From NCBI GenBank assembly GCA_023139105.1, contig JAGLOF010000028.1, forward strand, positions 1-55,678: DNA of 55,678 nucleotides, written 5' to 3'. The notes under the pieces were generated by a model. It was not told the origin of the DNA and did not search any database. It worked only from the letters and a program-made list of their open reading frames with translations. Numbering within the stretch: position 1 is the stretch's first letter; every line of letters begins with the position of its first letter. The translations under genes were made by a program, and so were the position numbers. The DNA comes from a bacterium. GTDB lineage: Bacteria; Zhuqueibacterota; QNDG01; JAGLOF01. Of the stretch, positions 38,001-47,400 are shown one piece after another.

Positions 38001-38416
38001 ACAAATACTCCGGAATAAATTTTTGGCGGGCTCCCCATTACTGGCAGGGAATCACCCTGGATGAATTCCATGGTGATCGAATTAAATCTGCCATGTATAC
38101 GCGTTCAGGGGATGGTTCCAAACGGGCTGTCTGGACAACCAAGCTGCCAGAACATGGAGATTATGATGTCTGGGCGTATTTTACTCCTGTAAGTCCGCCC
38201 TGGCGAAGGAATCGCACTTTAACCGGCAAATATCATTATTATATACATCATGAAGAGGGTGTAGATGAGACTCTGCTGGATATTGCCACAGCAGAGAAAG
38301 GCTGGAATTTTCTAGGGACTTTCTACATAAATAGTGACTCTGCACGTGTGGAGCTGTCAAATGAATGTGAAGATAGAAAAGTTGTGGCAGATGCTGTGAA
38401 ATGGAGTAGACGCTAG
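35096..38416 (+). CDS. ABC-2 permease fused to M1-peptidase-like and golvesin-like domains
   Basis: An 1106-residue protein. Residues 1-285 hold about seven membrane helices of the ABC-2 type (WFFRIFSGLAIFMLFWLDFAF onwards). From about 300 to 800 an extracytoplasmic region follows the layout of M1 aminopeptidases (N-terminal beta domain, FLQNNYALLTPEVAWYPIAG, LSIVEVPIHFISYPHLWSG), but the zinc motif HExxH is absent, so it is probably a non-catalytic relative. A Gly/Arg-rich tract (GRGRGMRRGGFGGG, 37634-37675) precedes the C-terminal domain (about 950-1106), which resembles golvesin-type carbohydrate-binding modules (VDNEDAGF ... YDVWAYF ... VVADAVKW). Partner ATPase is the gene at 34124. Confidence 0.82.
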   Translation: MLSMYNMWVVARYEMKTLLRSWFFRIFSGLAIFMLFWLDFAFLTIGEVPWALKALPSTVPYMNLLLLNTVQAVIAVFLASDFLKRDKKLDTTEVIYMRNMSNADYVLGKTVGILLVFMALNLSMLAIAFIFNLISSDVAVAANTYLYYILLISLPTLVFILGLSFLMMIIIGNQAVTFVVLLGYIALTLFYLGRKLHFLFDYMGFYVPLLYSDMAGFGDIMRIIMHRSIYMLAGLAGIGFTVRRLKRLPQSRAVQWTSLIFSFICLAGSIFLGGKYILRIKQDEACIERMLVVASEHANAPSPAIVSMDLDVLHQGRQIDATVKFTIVNKTSVPMDSLTFQLNPGLTISGVKLNGNAATVHRREHLFVLDYQLHPKEQIQIELQYNGGIDERIAHMDAPDALTEKDYRIWLYRIDKRHAFLQNNYALLTPEVAWYPIAGAGYSPTQPWPLKRDFIRFTLNVRPRDGHLAIAQGAATDSAGQFSFIPETPLPSLTLAMGPYRRQSIKVDSVTYSLLSYKKHNYWEAQLDQLSDTLGAVIKELRQDYENQIELEYPFKRLSIVEVPIHFISYPHLWSGHQATVQPEMVLFPENGMGIEWADFKQQKRREKRRSQRRNEVVTPGESQARIFQRFVMNTFVSTQASRSMDEDEEATIAQPYALTPNFFSYVTALKTPQWPLLDAALEAYIGGRVERPVSGFRRAFMGLTDDEKVNQSLRNKSLVEYLANPDDPALASKAVQVKGRMLFALLESSLGEAAFDDLIDKFCKEYRYRPVPVDSIVLALKRDHQFDFSRMLEDWHEGTTLPAYRFAGFHGYLVRDGNVERTQIRFTAENIAAVDGIIKVTVRAGRGRGMRRGGFGGGPDSETESWLFSMPAGSVKEFGLLLDTQPRMLNIETQVAENLPQTISHQFEKFEVNRRAILFEGERLLQSFPNPDPHAIIVDNEDAGFTTTQEDRRSPLKKWLGIKSKAHDKYSGINFWRAPHYWQGITLDEFHGDRIKSAMYTRSGDGSKRAVWTTKLPEHGDYDVWAYFTPVSPPWRRNRTLTGKYHYYIHHEEGVDETLLDIATAEKGWNFLGTFYINSDSARVELSNECEDRKVVADAVKWSRR

Positions 38417-38784
38417 CAGCCTTATTATTATTAATCCGGCAATAAACACAGATGACACTGTAGCTCTATGAAATCTCAACATTAATGCAAGGCCTTTTAT
38501 CGCCGGAGTAATAATGTTAAGTAAAGTATTTTTTTATAATTGGTTTTTTTGTTGTTCGTCTTGTTCGTTTTGTTCGTTGCTAAATTTTTGTTCTTGCAAC
38601 ATTAAGTTTTAATACCAGCCCTCCATTCACTGGGGTGGAGATATAGTAGTTGATGTATGATATTGGGAGCTGGCAGCTAACTAGAGAGAAAAAGATATAG
38701 AGATTAGCAACGAACAAGAGAGAACAAAAAGAACAAGAGAGAAAAAGATATAGAGATTTGTAAGAAACAATAATCGGGAGGAAT
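38417..38784. other. Intergenic region with dispersed and tandem repeats
   Basis: No gene. It holds a GAACAA-repeat copy on the minus strand at 38542-38581, an exact 14-base inverted pair (38570-38583 and 38704-38717, TTGTTCGTTGCTAA), and a 22-base direct repeat GAGAGAAAAAGATATAGAG.. at 38684-38705 and 38737-38758 (period 53). The gap separates the ABC permease gene from the TolC gene; a GGGAGG ribosome site precedes 38785. Confidence 0.7.
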
Positions 38785-40260
38785 ATGAAATTCAACGATC
38801 ATTTTTTTATCAGCCGGCTCATTGGCGTGTGCATTATGTTATTTACTGTCTCTTTGAGCGCGCAGCAGGTAATTACTCTGGAACAAGCTTTGGAAATATC
38901 CAGAAAAAATAGTCCTGATATTCGTCAGACAGAGTATAATCTTATCCGGAGTCAGGAAAATTTAAATGCCCAGAAAGCGGCATTGAAATCACGTTTTTCT
39001 CTATCGGTCACACCCTTTGACTATAAGAATGACCGTACTTTTGTAGATCTCTATTCACAGTGGAATACATATGAATCCAAGCGGTCATACGGCACTTTTG
39101 CTGTGTCTCAGCCCATTGCACTGACAGATGGCAATCTCTCATTGATGAATACATTTACTTGGAGTGATGTGTACTCTGAATTTACCGATGTGCGTAATGA
39201 GAGTTTCAATAATAATCTCTACCTTCAATATACACAGCCATTTTTTACATATAATCGCACCAAATTGGCTATGCGTGAACTGGTGATGGACCTGGAGAAT
39301 ACCAAGCTTGCCTTTGCCATTCAGCAGCTTGCCCTTGAAAGACAAGTAGCAGATGCTTTCTATGCTGTCTATCGCAGCCGCATGAGTCTGGCAATTGCTA
39401 AAGAAGAACTGGAGAATCAACGGCAGAGTCATGAGATAATTAAAAATAAAGTCGAAGCCGGTCTGTCAGCCAAAGAAGAGCTCTACCAGGCAGAACTTAA
39501 CCTGGCGACCTCTGAATCCAATGTATATAATCAGGAAGTAGCACTTGAAAACGGTCTTGATCAATTCAAACGCCTTATCGGCATGTCGCTTTTTGATGAA
39601 ATAGAGGTACTCACAGATATTTCTCATCAGCCTGTTGAGCTGAATCTCCAGAATGCACTGGATCACGGTATAATGAACAGGATGGAGCTGCGTCAACGGC
39701 AGATAAATATTGAATCAGCCCTGTTTAGCTTGACCAGAACCAAGGCACAAAATGAGTTCCGCGGTGATATTACACTGGCATATGGTCTGATCGGAACAGA
39801 TTCAGAATTCAATACCATGTATGATAATCCCACAAAAAATCAAAAATTCTCTTTAAGTTTTAATATTCCATTGTTTGACTGGGGTGAAAAGAAGGCTCGT
39901 ATAAAGGCTTCGGAGGCAACAATCCACTCAAGAGAACTGTCTATGGAAAATGAGAAGAACAATATTATCATATCTATCCGCCAGGTATATCGCAGCCTTT
40001 TAAATTTGGAAAATCAGATTGAAATAGCCGAACAGAATGAGCGCAATGCCCAGTTGACTTATGATATCAACCTGGAACGTTACCGCAACGGTGATCTGAC
40101 ATCCATGGATTTGAGTTTGTTTCAGAATCAGCTGTCTCAAAAGAAGTTGAATTTCATACAGGCATTGATCAACTATAAGCTCGAATTGTTAAATATGAAG
40201 ATTCAATCCCTTTGGGACTTTGAGAAACAACAGTCGGTTGTCCCTGCAATATCAAAATAA
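38785..40260 (+). CDS. TolC-family outer-membrane efflux protein
   Basis: A 491-residue protein with a signal peptide (to about 29, LSAQQ). It has the duplicated OEP pattern: VITLEQALEISRKNSPDIRQTEYNLIRSQENLNAQKAAL, and in the second half ALDHGIMNRMELRQRQINIESALFSLTRTKAQ. Long helices (residues 170-235 and 390-450) would form the periplasmic tunnel. It should be the outer-membrane exit channel for the RND pumps encoded next. The membrane-fusion protein follows after 29 bases. Confidence 0.92.
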   Translation: MKFNDHFFISRLIGVCIMLFTVSLSAQQVITLEQALEISRKNSPDIRQTEYNLIRSQENLNAQKAALKSRFSLSVTPFDYKNDRTFVDLYSQWNTYESKRSYGTFAVSQPIALTDGNLSLMNTFTWSDVYSEFTDVRNESFNNNLYLQYTQPFFTYNRTKLAMRELVMDLENTKLAFAIQQLALERQVADAFYAVYRSRMSLAIAKEELENQRQSHEIIKNKVEAGLSAKEELYQAELNLATSESNVYNQEVALENGLDQFKRLIGMSLFDEIEVLTDISHQPVELNLQNALDHGIMNRMELRQRQINIESALFSLTRTKAQNEFRGDITLAYGLIGTDSEFNTMYDNPTKNQKFSLSFNIPLFDWGEKKARIKASEATIHSRELSMENEKNNIIISIRQVYRSLLNLENQIEIAEQNERNAQLTYDINLERYRNGDLTSMDLSLFQNQLSQKKLNFIQALINYKLELLNMKIQSLWDFEKQQSVVPAISK

Positions 40261-40289
40261 ATATTTACACAGAAATAAAGGAGTATAAA

Positions 40290-41342
40290 TTGAAGCGAAT
40301 AGCATTGCTATTAATTGGTATCTCTATCATGTTTGTCGGATGTAATACTGATGATGACGGCATGGATATGGAGATTGCTGTACCTGTATCAGTACAGGAG
40401 ATAAAGCCTCAGCCCATGGAAGAGTATGTAGCTACCACAGGAACGGCTGTTGCATCTGAAGAAGCGGCACTGGTATCGGAATTGTCTGGTTATTACCGTG
40501 TTCTGAACAACAAAGCCACGGGCAAGCCTTTTATGCTTGGTGATGAGGTAGCTAAGGGCCAGGTGATTATTGAAGTCTCTGATCCGGAATACTCAAATAA
40601 TGTGAAGATTGAATCGCAGAAGTTGAATCTGGAGATTTCCGAGAGTGAGTTTAACAAGCAGCGCTCTCTCTATGATAAGGGTGGAGTGACTTTGCGTGAA
40701 TTACGCAATTCGGAAGTTGCATATATCAATGCAAAATATGCATATGAGAATGCTTGCCTCCAAATGGATAAGATGCGCATCAAGGCGCCCTTTGATGGCA
40801 GAATTATCGATCTGCCATACTATACTAAAGGTGTTAGAGTATCTTCTGCCACACCCTTGGTGACTATCATGAACTATCGACAATTGATTCTTGAGACTCA
40901 GCTTCCAGCCAAAGAGATGGGCCGTGTGGAGGCAGGGCAGGACATAAGAGTGATGAATTATACTAACATAGAAGATACCCTGGTTGGAAGAATTACACAG
41001 GTTTCTCCTGCTGTGGATAAGAATACCAGAACCTTCAAGGCGATGATGATAATCAATAATCCTCAATGGATCTTGCGCCCTGGTATGTTTGTCAAGGCGG
41101 AGATAATTGTTGCCCGGGAAGATTCGGCATTGGTGATTCCCAAAGATGTTATCCTTTCCAAGCAACGTGGCAAGACTGTCTTTATCATTGAGAAGGGTGC
41201 TGCTCAGCAGCGTGTTATCCGCACAGGACTTGAGAATCCAAAACAGGTGCAGGTACTGCGTGGTGTTGAAGCTAATGAAAGACTTGTAATCAAGGGCTTT
41301 GAGACGCTGCGTCGCGGTTCTAAAGTTAAAATTGTACGATAG
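40290..41342 (+). CDS. RND efflux periplasmic adaptor (membrane-fusion protein), lipoprotein
   Basis: TTG start, supported by AAAGGAG six bases upstream and by the lipoprotein signal that follows (MKRIALLLIGISIMFVGC, Cys 18). The 350-residue protein has the HlyD-like order: lipoyl halves around EEAALVSELSGYYRVLNNKATGKPFMLGDEVAKGQVIIEVSDPEY, a helical hairpin, then MRIKAPFDGRIIDLPYYTKGVRVSSATPLVTI, a beta-barrel (QLPAKEMGRVEAGQDIRV) and a membrane-proximal part ending RRGSKVKIV. It links TolC to the RND permeases at 41372 and/or 44495; only one adaptor serves two permeases. Confidence 0.93.
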   Translation: MKRIALLLIGISIMFVGCNTDDDGMDMEIAVPVSVQEIKPQPMEEYVATTGTAVASEEAALVSELSGYYRVLNNKATGKPFMLGDEVAKGQVIIEVSDPEYSNNVKIESQKLNLEISESEFNKQRSLYDKGGVTLRELRNSEVAYINAKYAYENACLQMDKMRIKAPFDGRIIDLPYYTKGVRVSSATPLVTIMNYRQLILETQLPAKEMGRVEAGQDIRVMNYTNIEDTLVGRITQVSPAVDKNTRTFKAMMIINNPQWILRPGMFVKAEIIVAREDSALVIPKDVILSKQRGKTVFIIEKGAAQQRVIRTGLENPKQVQVLRGVEANERLVIKGFETLRRGSKVKIVR

Positions 41343-41371
41343 GCTGACATTATATTGGAATTGTAACTATC

Positions 41372-44300
41372 ATGAGAGCACTAACTCGTTTTTCAGTCAA
41401 GTTTCCTGTAACCATTGTCATGCTCATGGCTGCCATTGTGTTGCTGGGAATCATCTCCTTTATGAAACTTGGCGTAGACCTTTTTCCTGATCTGAATAAT
41501 CCCCGTATCTATGTGGAGATTAATGCAGGAGAACGTCCGCCTGAGGAGATAGAAAAGCAGCATGTTGATCGCATTGAATCTCTGGCTATCCGGCAGAAGA
41601 ATGTGATGGATGTATCCTCTATTTCCCGTTCCGGTTCTGCACAGATTATTGTAGAATATGCCTGGGATACAGATATGGATGAAGCCTATCTGGACTTGCA
41701 GAAGGCCCTGGCCTTTCTGACGCAGGATTCCGGCATAGATAAGTTGACATTGACGCAGCATGATCCTAATGCACAACCTGTAATGCTCATTGCACTTTCT
41801 CATCCTGAAATTACGGATATGAATGCATTGAGGCGCGTCTCTGAAAACTATATAAGGAATGAATTGATCCGTCTTGAGGGTATTGCAGAAGTTGAACTGG
41901 CAGGTCAGCAAGAGCGTGAAGTATGTATTCATACTGATCCATATCTGTTGGAGGCCTTCGGTGTCTCTGCAAGTGGAGTAGCTGCACAGATTCAGAGTTA
42001 CAATCTGAATGTATCCGGCGGATCAATTGTAGAGATGGGAACGAAGTATATCATCAAAGGAGTTGGAACTTTAAACTCTCTGGATGATCTGCGCAACCTG
42101 GTTGTGGGTTATACGGAGAAGTCAGTAACCGCTGGTCAATCAACCACAGACATAGAACGCGAACCTGTATTTCTCAAAGATATTGGCAGGGTGGCTTATA
42201 ACAATAAAGACCCGCAGAATATGGTATTCTATGATGGCCAGCGGGCCATGGGCCTCTCAATCTTCAAAGAGACTAAATATAATACTGTCAAGGCTGTCAA
42301 AGATATTAATAGAGCTTTAATAAAGATACGCAAGGCACTGCCGGGATATGAATTTACGATAATTGAGAATCAGGGTGAATTTATAAACAATGCCATATCT
42401 GAAGTTAAAGAGACGGCACTCATAGGTATCTGCCTGGCAATTATTGTTCTTTTTATCTTCCTGAGAAGATTTGGTGCAACCTTGATTGTCTCAATAGCCA
42501 TACCCATTTCTGTGATTGCCACATTTAATTTAATGTATTTTAATGGTCTGTCGTTGAATATAATGACACTTGGCGGATTGGCACTGGGAGCGGGAATGCT
42601 TGTAGATAATGCCATTGTTGTAATGGAGAATATCTACAGGCATATTGAGCGTGGTTTGTCTATCAAAGAAGCAGCTATTGAAGGAGCGGCACAGGTAGGC
42701 GGTGCCATTACAGCTTCTACTCTTACCACTATCGTAGTGTTTTTGCCCATTGTTTATCTCCACGGTGCAGCCGGTGAACTATTTAAAGATCAGGCATGGA
42801 CAGTTGCTTTCGCCCTTATCTCATCCCTGGTAGTGGCTATTTTGATGATACCGATGTTAGCCACACGTCTAATCAAACCTTCTGCAAAAGAAGCACAGAC
42901 AACGCTAAGGTTTAATGGTTACAGCCGCTTCCTGGATAGAATACTGGATCGCCGTTATATGATAATGTCCGGTGCGGTTATTTTAATTGTAATTGCAGTT
43001 ATACTTCTGCCGTTTGTTGGATCTGAATTCTTGCCAAAGGCTGATTCAGGCAGTTTTAATATCAATGTATCACTGGCCGAAGGAACAGATTTGGAGCTCA
43101 CAGCAAGATCTGTTTCAGGCCTGGAAGAGCGAGTGCGTATAATTGCCGGTGATAATCTGGACCATATTTATTCACAGATTGGTCCCCTTTCCGGAATGTC
43201 TTCAGATGTCGCACGTATATTTGATGATGAAAATACGGCTATTATCCATGTTCTGCTCAAGGAAGATCGCAAGACTGCATCCCGGGAGTTGATCATGCGA
43301 TTGAGCTCAATGTTTGCAGAAATTCCCGATCTCGAAGTACAGTTTGATCAGGATGAGACAGCTCTGGCATCAATATTGGGTACGGAAGAGGCACCCATAT
43401 TGGTAGAGGTCAAAGGTGAAGATCTTGACCTGGTGGCCGTGTATACTGATTCGGTTCTGACTGCCCTTATGGCAATGCCGGATCTTTTGAATATTGAATC
43501 CAGTTTTGCAGACGGCGCACCTGAGGTTGATATTGTAATTGACCGTCTTCGTGCCGGAATGCTTAATCTCTCTGTTAATCAGCTTACATCTCAGCTCAGA
43601 GATTATCTGGAGGGGAAAGATGCCGGCACATGGGAATCCGAAGGAGAGCTGGAAGAGATTCGTATTGTTCTACCGGATATCTCTATACGCCAGCTCTCTT
43701 CTTTGACATTTGAGGCTTCAGGCGGTGCGCGTGTAAGACTTGATGAGGTTGCTACTATCAATATTTCACAGACTGCCCGTGAGATTCATCGCAGGAATCA
43801 GACTCGTATTGGCAAGGTAACGGCCCAACTTGAAGAGGGGCGACCGCTTGATCATGTAGTAGCCGATATCCGTAATGTCCTAGATGATATTTCTTTTCCT
43901 CCCGGAATAAGGGCTGAAATTACAGGAGAGGAAGAGAAACGACAAGATGCCATGTCTAATCTGATTTTTGCATTGCTGCTCTCTGTTGTTCTGGTTTATA
44001 TGGTACTGGCTTCGCAGTTTGAATCACTTATGCATCCGTTTACAATTATATTGACAATTCCTCTGGCCGTTGTGGGTGCAGTGTTTGCATTCTTCATCCT
44101 GGGCCGCACGTTGAATATCATGGCATTTATCGGTATAATTATGCTTGTAGGCATAGCTGTAAATGACTCAATAATTTTAGTAGACGCAATATTACAGAAC
44201 AGGCGTAATGGAATGGGTCTGCGTGAAGCTGTTTTAGCCGCAGGACAAAGACGTATTCGTCCGATAATTATGACCAGTTTGACGACAATATTAGCATTAT

Positions 44301-44467
44301 TGCCGTTGACATTTGGTTTCGGGCAGGGTGCTGTTTTACGTTCTCCCATGGCCCTGGCTGTGATAGGTGGACTAATTACATCGACTATTCTTACATTGAT
44401 AGTAATTCCATGTGTCTATTTCTCTCTTGAGGGTCTTAAAGAACGTTTGACTCCTGAGAAATTGTAG
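41372..44467 (+). CDS. RND efflux permease (HAE1-like)
   Basis: A 1031-residue inner-membrane pump of the AcrB superfamily with twelve helices and two large periplasmic domains. Typical landmarks: N-terminal FSVKFPVTIVMLMAAIVLLGI, GVDLFPDLNNPRIYVE, helix-4 motif GMLVDNAIVVMENIYRHIE and helix-10/11 motif LVGIAVNDSIILVDAILQNR. AcrB uses Asp-Asp in helix 4 and Lys in helix 10 for proton relay; here they are D412-N413 and N931-D932, as in other uncharacterised FCB pumps, so the relay must differ. It lies between the adaptor and the RND-ABC fusion and may form a hetero-assembly with the latter. Confidence 0.93.
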   Translation: MRALTRFSVKFPVTIVMLMAAIVLLGIISFMKLGVDLFPDLNNPRIYVEINAGERPPEEIEKQHVDRIESLAIRQKNVMDVSSISRSGSAQIIVEYAWDTDMDEAYLDLQKALAFLTQDSGIDKLTLTQHDPNAQPVMLIALSHPEITDMNALRRVSENYIRNELIRLEGIAEVELAGQQEREVCIHTDPYLLEAFGVSASGVAAQIQSYNLNVSGGSIVEMGTKYIIKGVGTLNSLDDLRNLVVGYTEKSVTAGQSTTDIEREPVFLKDIGRVAYNNKDPQNMVFYDGQRAMGLSIFKETKYNTVKAVKDINRALIKIRKALPGYEFTIIENQGEFINNAISEVKETALIGICLAIIVLFIFLRRFGATLIVSIAIPISVIATFNLMYFNGLSLNIMTLGGLALGAGMLVDNAIVVMENIYRHIERGLSIKEAAIEGAAQVGGAITASTLTTIVVFLPIVYLHGAAGELFKDQAWTVAFALISSLVVAILMIPMLATRLIKPSAKEAQTTLRFNGYSRFLDRILDRRYMIMSGAVILIVIAVILLPFVGSEFLPKADSGSFNINVSLAEGTDLELTARSVSGLEERVRIIAGDNLDHIYSQIGPLSGMSSDVARIFDDENTAIIHVLLKEDRKTASRELIMRLSSMFAEIPDLEVQFDQDETALASILGTEEAPILVEVKGEDLDLVAVYTDSVLTALMAMPDLLNIESSFADGAPEVDIVIDRLRAGMLNLSVNQLTSQLRDYLEGKDAGTWESEGELEEIRIVLPDISIRQLSSLTFEASGGARVRLDEVATINISQTAREIHRRNQTRIGKVTAQLEEGRPLDHVVADIRNVLDDISFPPGIRAEITGEEEKRQDAMSNLIFALLLSVVLVYMVLASQFESLMHPFTIILTIPLAVVGAVFAFFILGRTLNIMAFIGIIMLVGIAVNDSIILVDAILQNRRNGMGLREAVLAAGQRRIRPIIMTSLTTILALLPLTFGFGQGAVLRSPMALAVIGGLITSTILTLIVIPCVYFSLEGLKERLTPEKL

Positions 44468-44494
44468 AATTTAATATCTAGTAGAGAAAAAATT

Positions 44495-47400
44495 ATGCTC
44501 AAATGGCTCATACAACGCAAGATCTTCATCTCCATGCTCTTTACAGCGCTTACGCTGCTGGGAATTGTATCCTACCGTAATCTGGCTGTGGAATTGCTTC
44601 CTGAAACAGAGCTTCCAATGCTTTTTGTTCAGATCGCCAGTCAGATTGAATCGGATCCGTCCTATGTGGAGAAGCAGGCAATAATTCCCCTGGAAGGTGC
44701 AATCTCCACACTGGAGGGTATTGAGGAGATTCATTCTTTTGCAGAGCAACGCGGCGGAATGATTATCATATATTTTAATCAAAGCGCTAATCTTAAATAC
44801 GCATATCTCAAACTCCAGGAAAAAGTTGATGCCATAAAATCAACACTGCCCGAGACTTTCTTTACGCAAGTCATCAAGGTAGATACAGAACAGATGACTA
44901 ATCAGTTCATGAGTCTGGAAGTGCGCGGCACAGGTGGTACTGACCGCATCAGGCGAATTGTAGATGAAAAAATATCTGTTCCTCTTGAAAATATTGACGG
45001 CATTGCAAATGTGGAAATTTTTGGCGGGCGCCAGAAGAGCGTTGAGATTATTCTGGATGAAGATGCGGCTGAAGCACATGGCATTACGCCTTCACAGGTC
45101 CGCTCGGCAATTAGAAGCAGCAGCTCCATGCGTGCCTTTGCCGGACATGCGGTTGACGGGCGAAAGAGATTTTTTGTAAATGTTACTGCTGAATACCATG
45201 AGATTACTGATCTGGAACAGATAGTTTTGAAGCAGGATGGTCCTATCCTGCTTAGAGATGTGGCTGAAATATATTTTGGAGTCAAAGAACCTGAAAGCTA
45301 CAGCCGTGTAAATGGTAAAGAAGCGGTTACTGTTCAACTTGTTCGTGACAGTCAGTCAAATCTTATTGATCTGAGCCATACAGTACAGGAAATTATCTCC
45401 GATCTGAATAAGCAACTGGAACCTGTTGATATAGTAATTGCGGTTCAGTCAAATATAGCTGATAACATGGAAAAAAATATCAAGCTGATTATTGAACTGG
45501 CTATTACAGGCGGTATTTTGGCTGTATTTATTCTCTGGTTTTTTCTTCGTAATCCTTTCCTGGTGATAATAATTGCATTGGCAATTCCTATTTCCATATT
45601 CTCGGCTATGAACTTTTTTTATGCTGCAGGTGTTTCACTTAACAGTCTTACATTGGTTGGTATTGCTCTGGCTGTAGGCATGTTGCTGGATAACAGTGTA
45701 GTCGTATTAGAGAATATATATAGGCTGGCTTCATTAAAAAGAGATGCGGTTACAGCTGTATTGCAGGGTACCAAAGAGGTATGGCGATCAATTTTTGCTG
45801 CAACTGCCACTACAATTGCAGTATTTCTCCCATTTTTATTTACTTCACAGTTTGCAATACGCCTTATGGGCAAGCATATTTCTACTTCAATTATATCAAC
45901 GTTGTTAGTATCTCTATTTGTGGCTCTTCTGTTGATCCCCATGATTACTTTTCAATATTTTAAAAGGAAGCAGGGAGATACGCGACTCATTTTTGCCCGT
46001 GTCTCTCAGAAGAATCGCCTTGTACAGATATATACAGTGCTTCTTAAAACCGCTATGCGTTTCCCTGCCCGAATGATTATAGGCGCACTTGTGATGTTCT
46101 TTCTGTCTCTGATTATCACATTGGCATTGAGTTTAAACGTTGCTGAAGAGACAGATGACCCTGCAATAAATCTTTATGTCTCCATGCCTGCCGGATCAAC
46201 ATTGGAAAACACAGATCTTGCTGTGGCAGACCTGGAAAAACGTCTGATCAGCCTGCCTGAGAAGAAAGAGGTGGTCAGCCGTATATATGCTGAAGAGGCT
46301 ATACTGACGGTAAATGTAGTTGAAAATTTCAGAAAAGTGAACGGACGTTCATTAGATCAAATAAAGAGTGATATTGATGATAGAACCGATGACTTCAGGT
46401 TGGCGGAAGTGAGTTTTGAGCAGCCTCAATCCAGCCCCAGATTCCGTGGCGGCGGGGGTACAAATCCCGGTATGGGATTCGAGAGAATGCTGGGAATAGG
46501 CAGCCAGACAGAAAAAGTTGTTGTAATCGGTGAAGATTTTGATGCAATGAGAAGTGTGGCTGAAGAACTTCAAATGCATCTTGAATCTTTGACAACCATG
46601 AGGTCGGCAAGGCTGAATGTTTCGGATAATAGACCTGAAATCCATCTTGAATTTGATACGCGGCTTATGAGCCAGTACAATATCGGATTGACATCAGTTA
46701 TGAATGAGCTGGGGAGTTTCCGGTCCAGTTTTAATTCCGGTTCGGAATTCAGGCAGGGAACAGAGATATACGACATTACAATTCGCAGTAAAACAGAAAC
46801 AGAAGATGATGATGCAGACAAATCGATGGATGATTTGAAGACACTGGATATTCCGGCCGGCACTGCCGGTGTAATGCCGCTATCACAATTGAGTGATATT
46901 ATTTATGCCAGTGGTTTGTCAAATATAAATCGTGTAAATCAGGAAAAACGGATTGAAATTACTTATCGTTTTCAGGATGAAGTGAATTCTGCAAAGAGTT
47001 TCCTTGAGGGTGCCCGTCTGGAAGTGGATGATCTGGTTGCCAGCATGCGTCTGCCTGAGGGTGTAGCAGTTGAAGTTATACACGATGAAAATGACTTCAC
47101 AGAGTTTTACTATCTCATAGGAGCTGCATTTGTATTGATTTTAATGATATTGGCCTCGGTATTTGAATCGTTTTTCCTGCCGTTTGTAATACTCTTTTCA
47201 ATTCCTTTTGCCGGTATCGGTTCTTTCTGGGGGCTGGCACTTACCGGTCACTCCATAATGAATGCAAATACCATGATGGGGCTTATTATACTTCTCGGTG
47301 TAGTTGTTAATAATTCCATCATCTTGATAGATTATACAAGAATTCTCCGGCAGGGGGGGATGCGCCGCAGCCGCGCATTGATATTGGCAGGCCAGGCAAG

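Noticed and set aside
35096-38416. Active M1 aminopeptidase
   Set aside because: No HExxH zinc motif is found anywhere in the protein.
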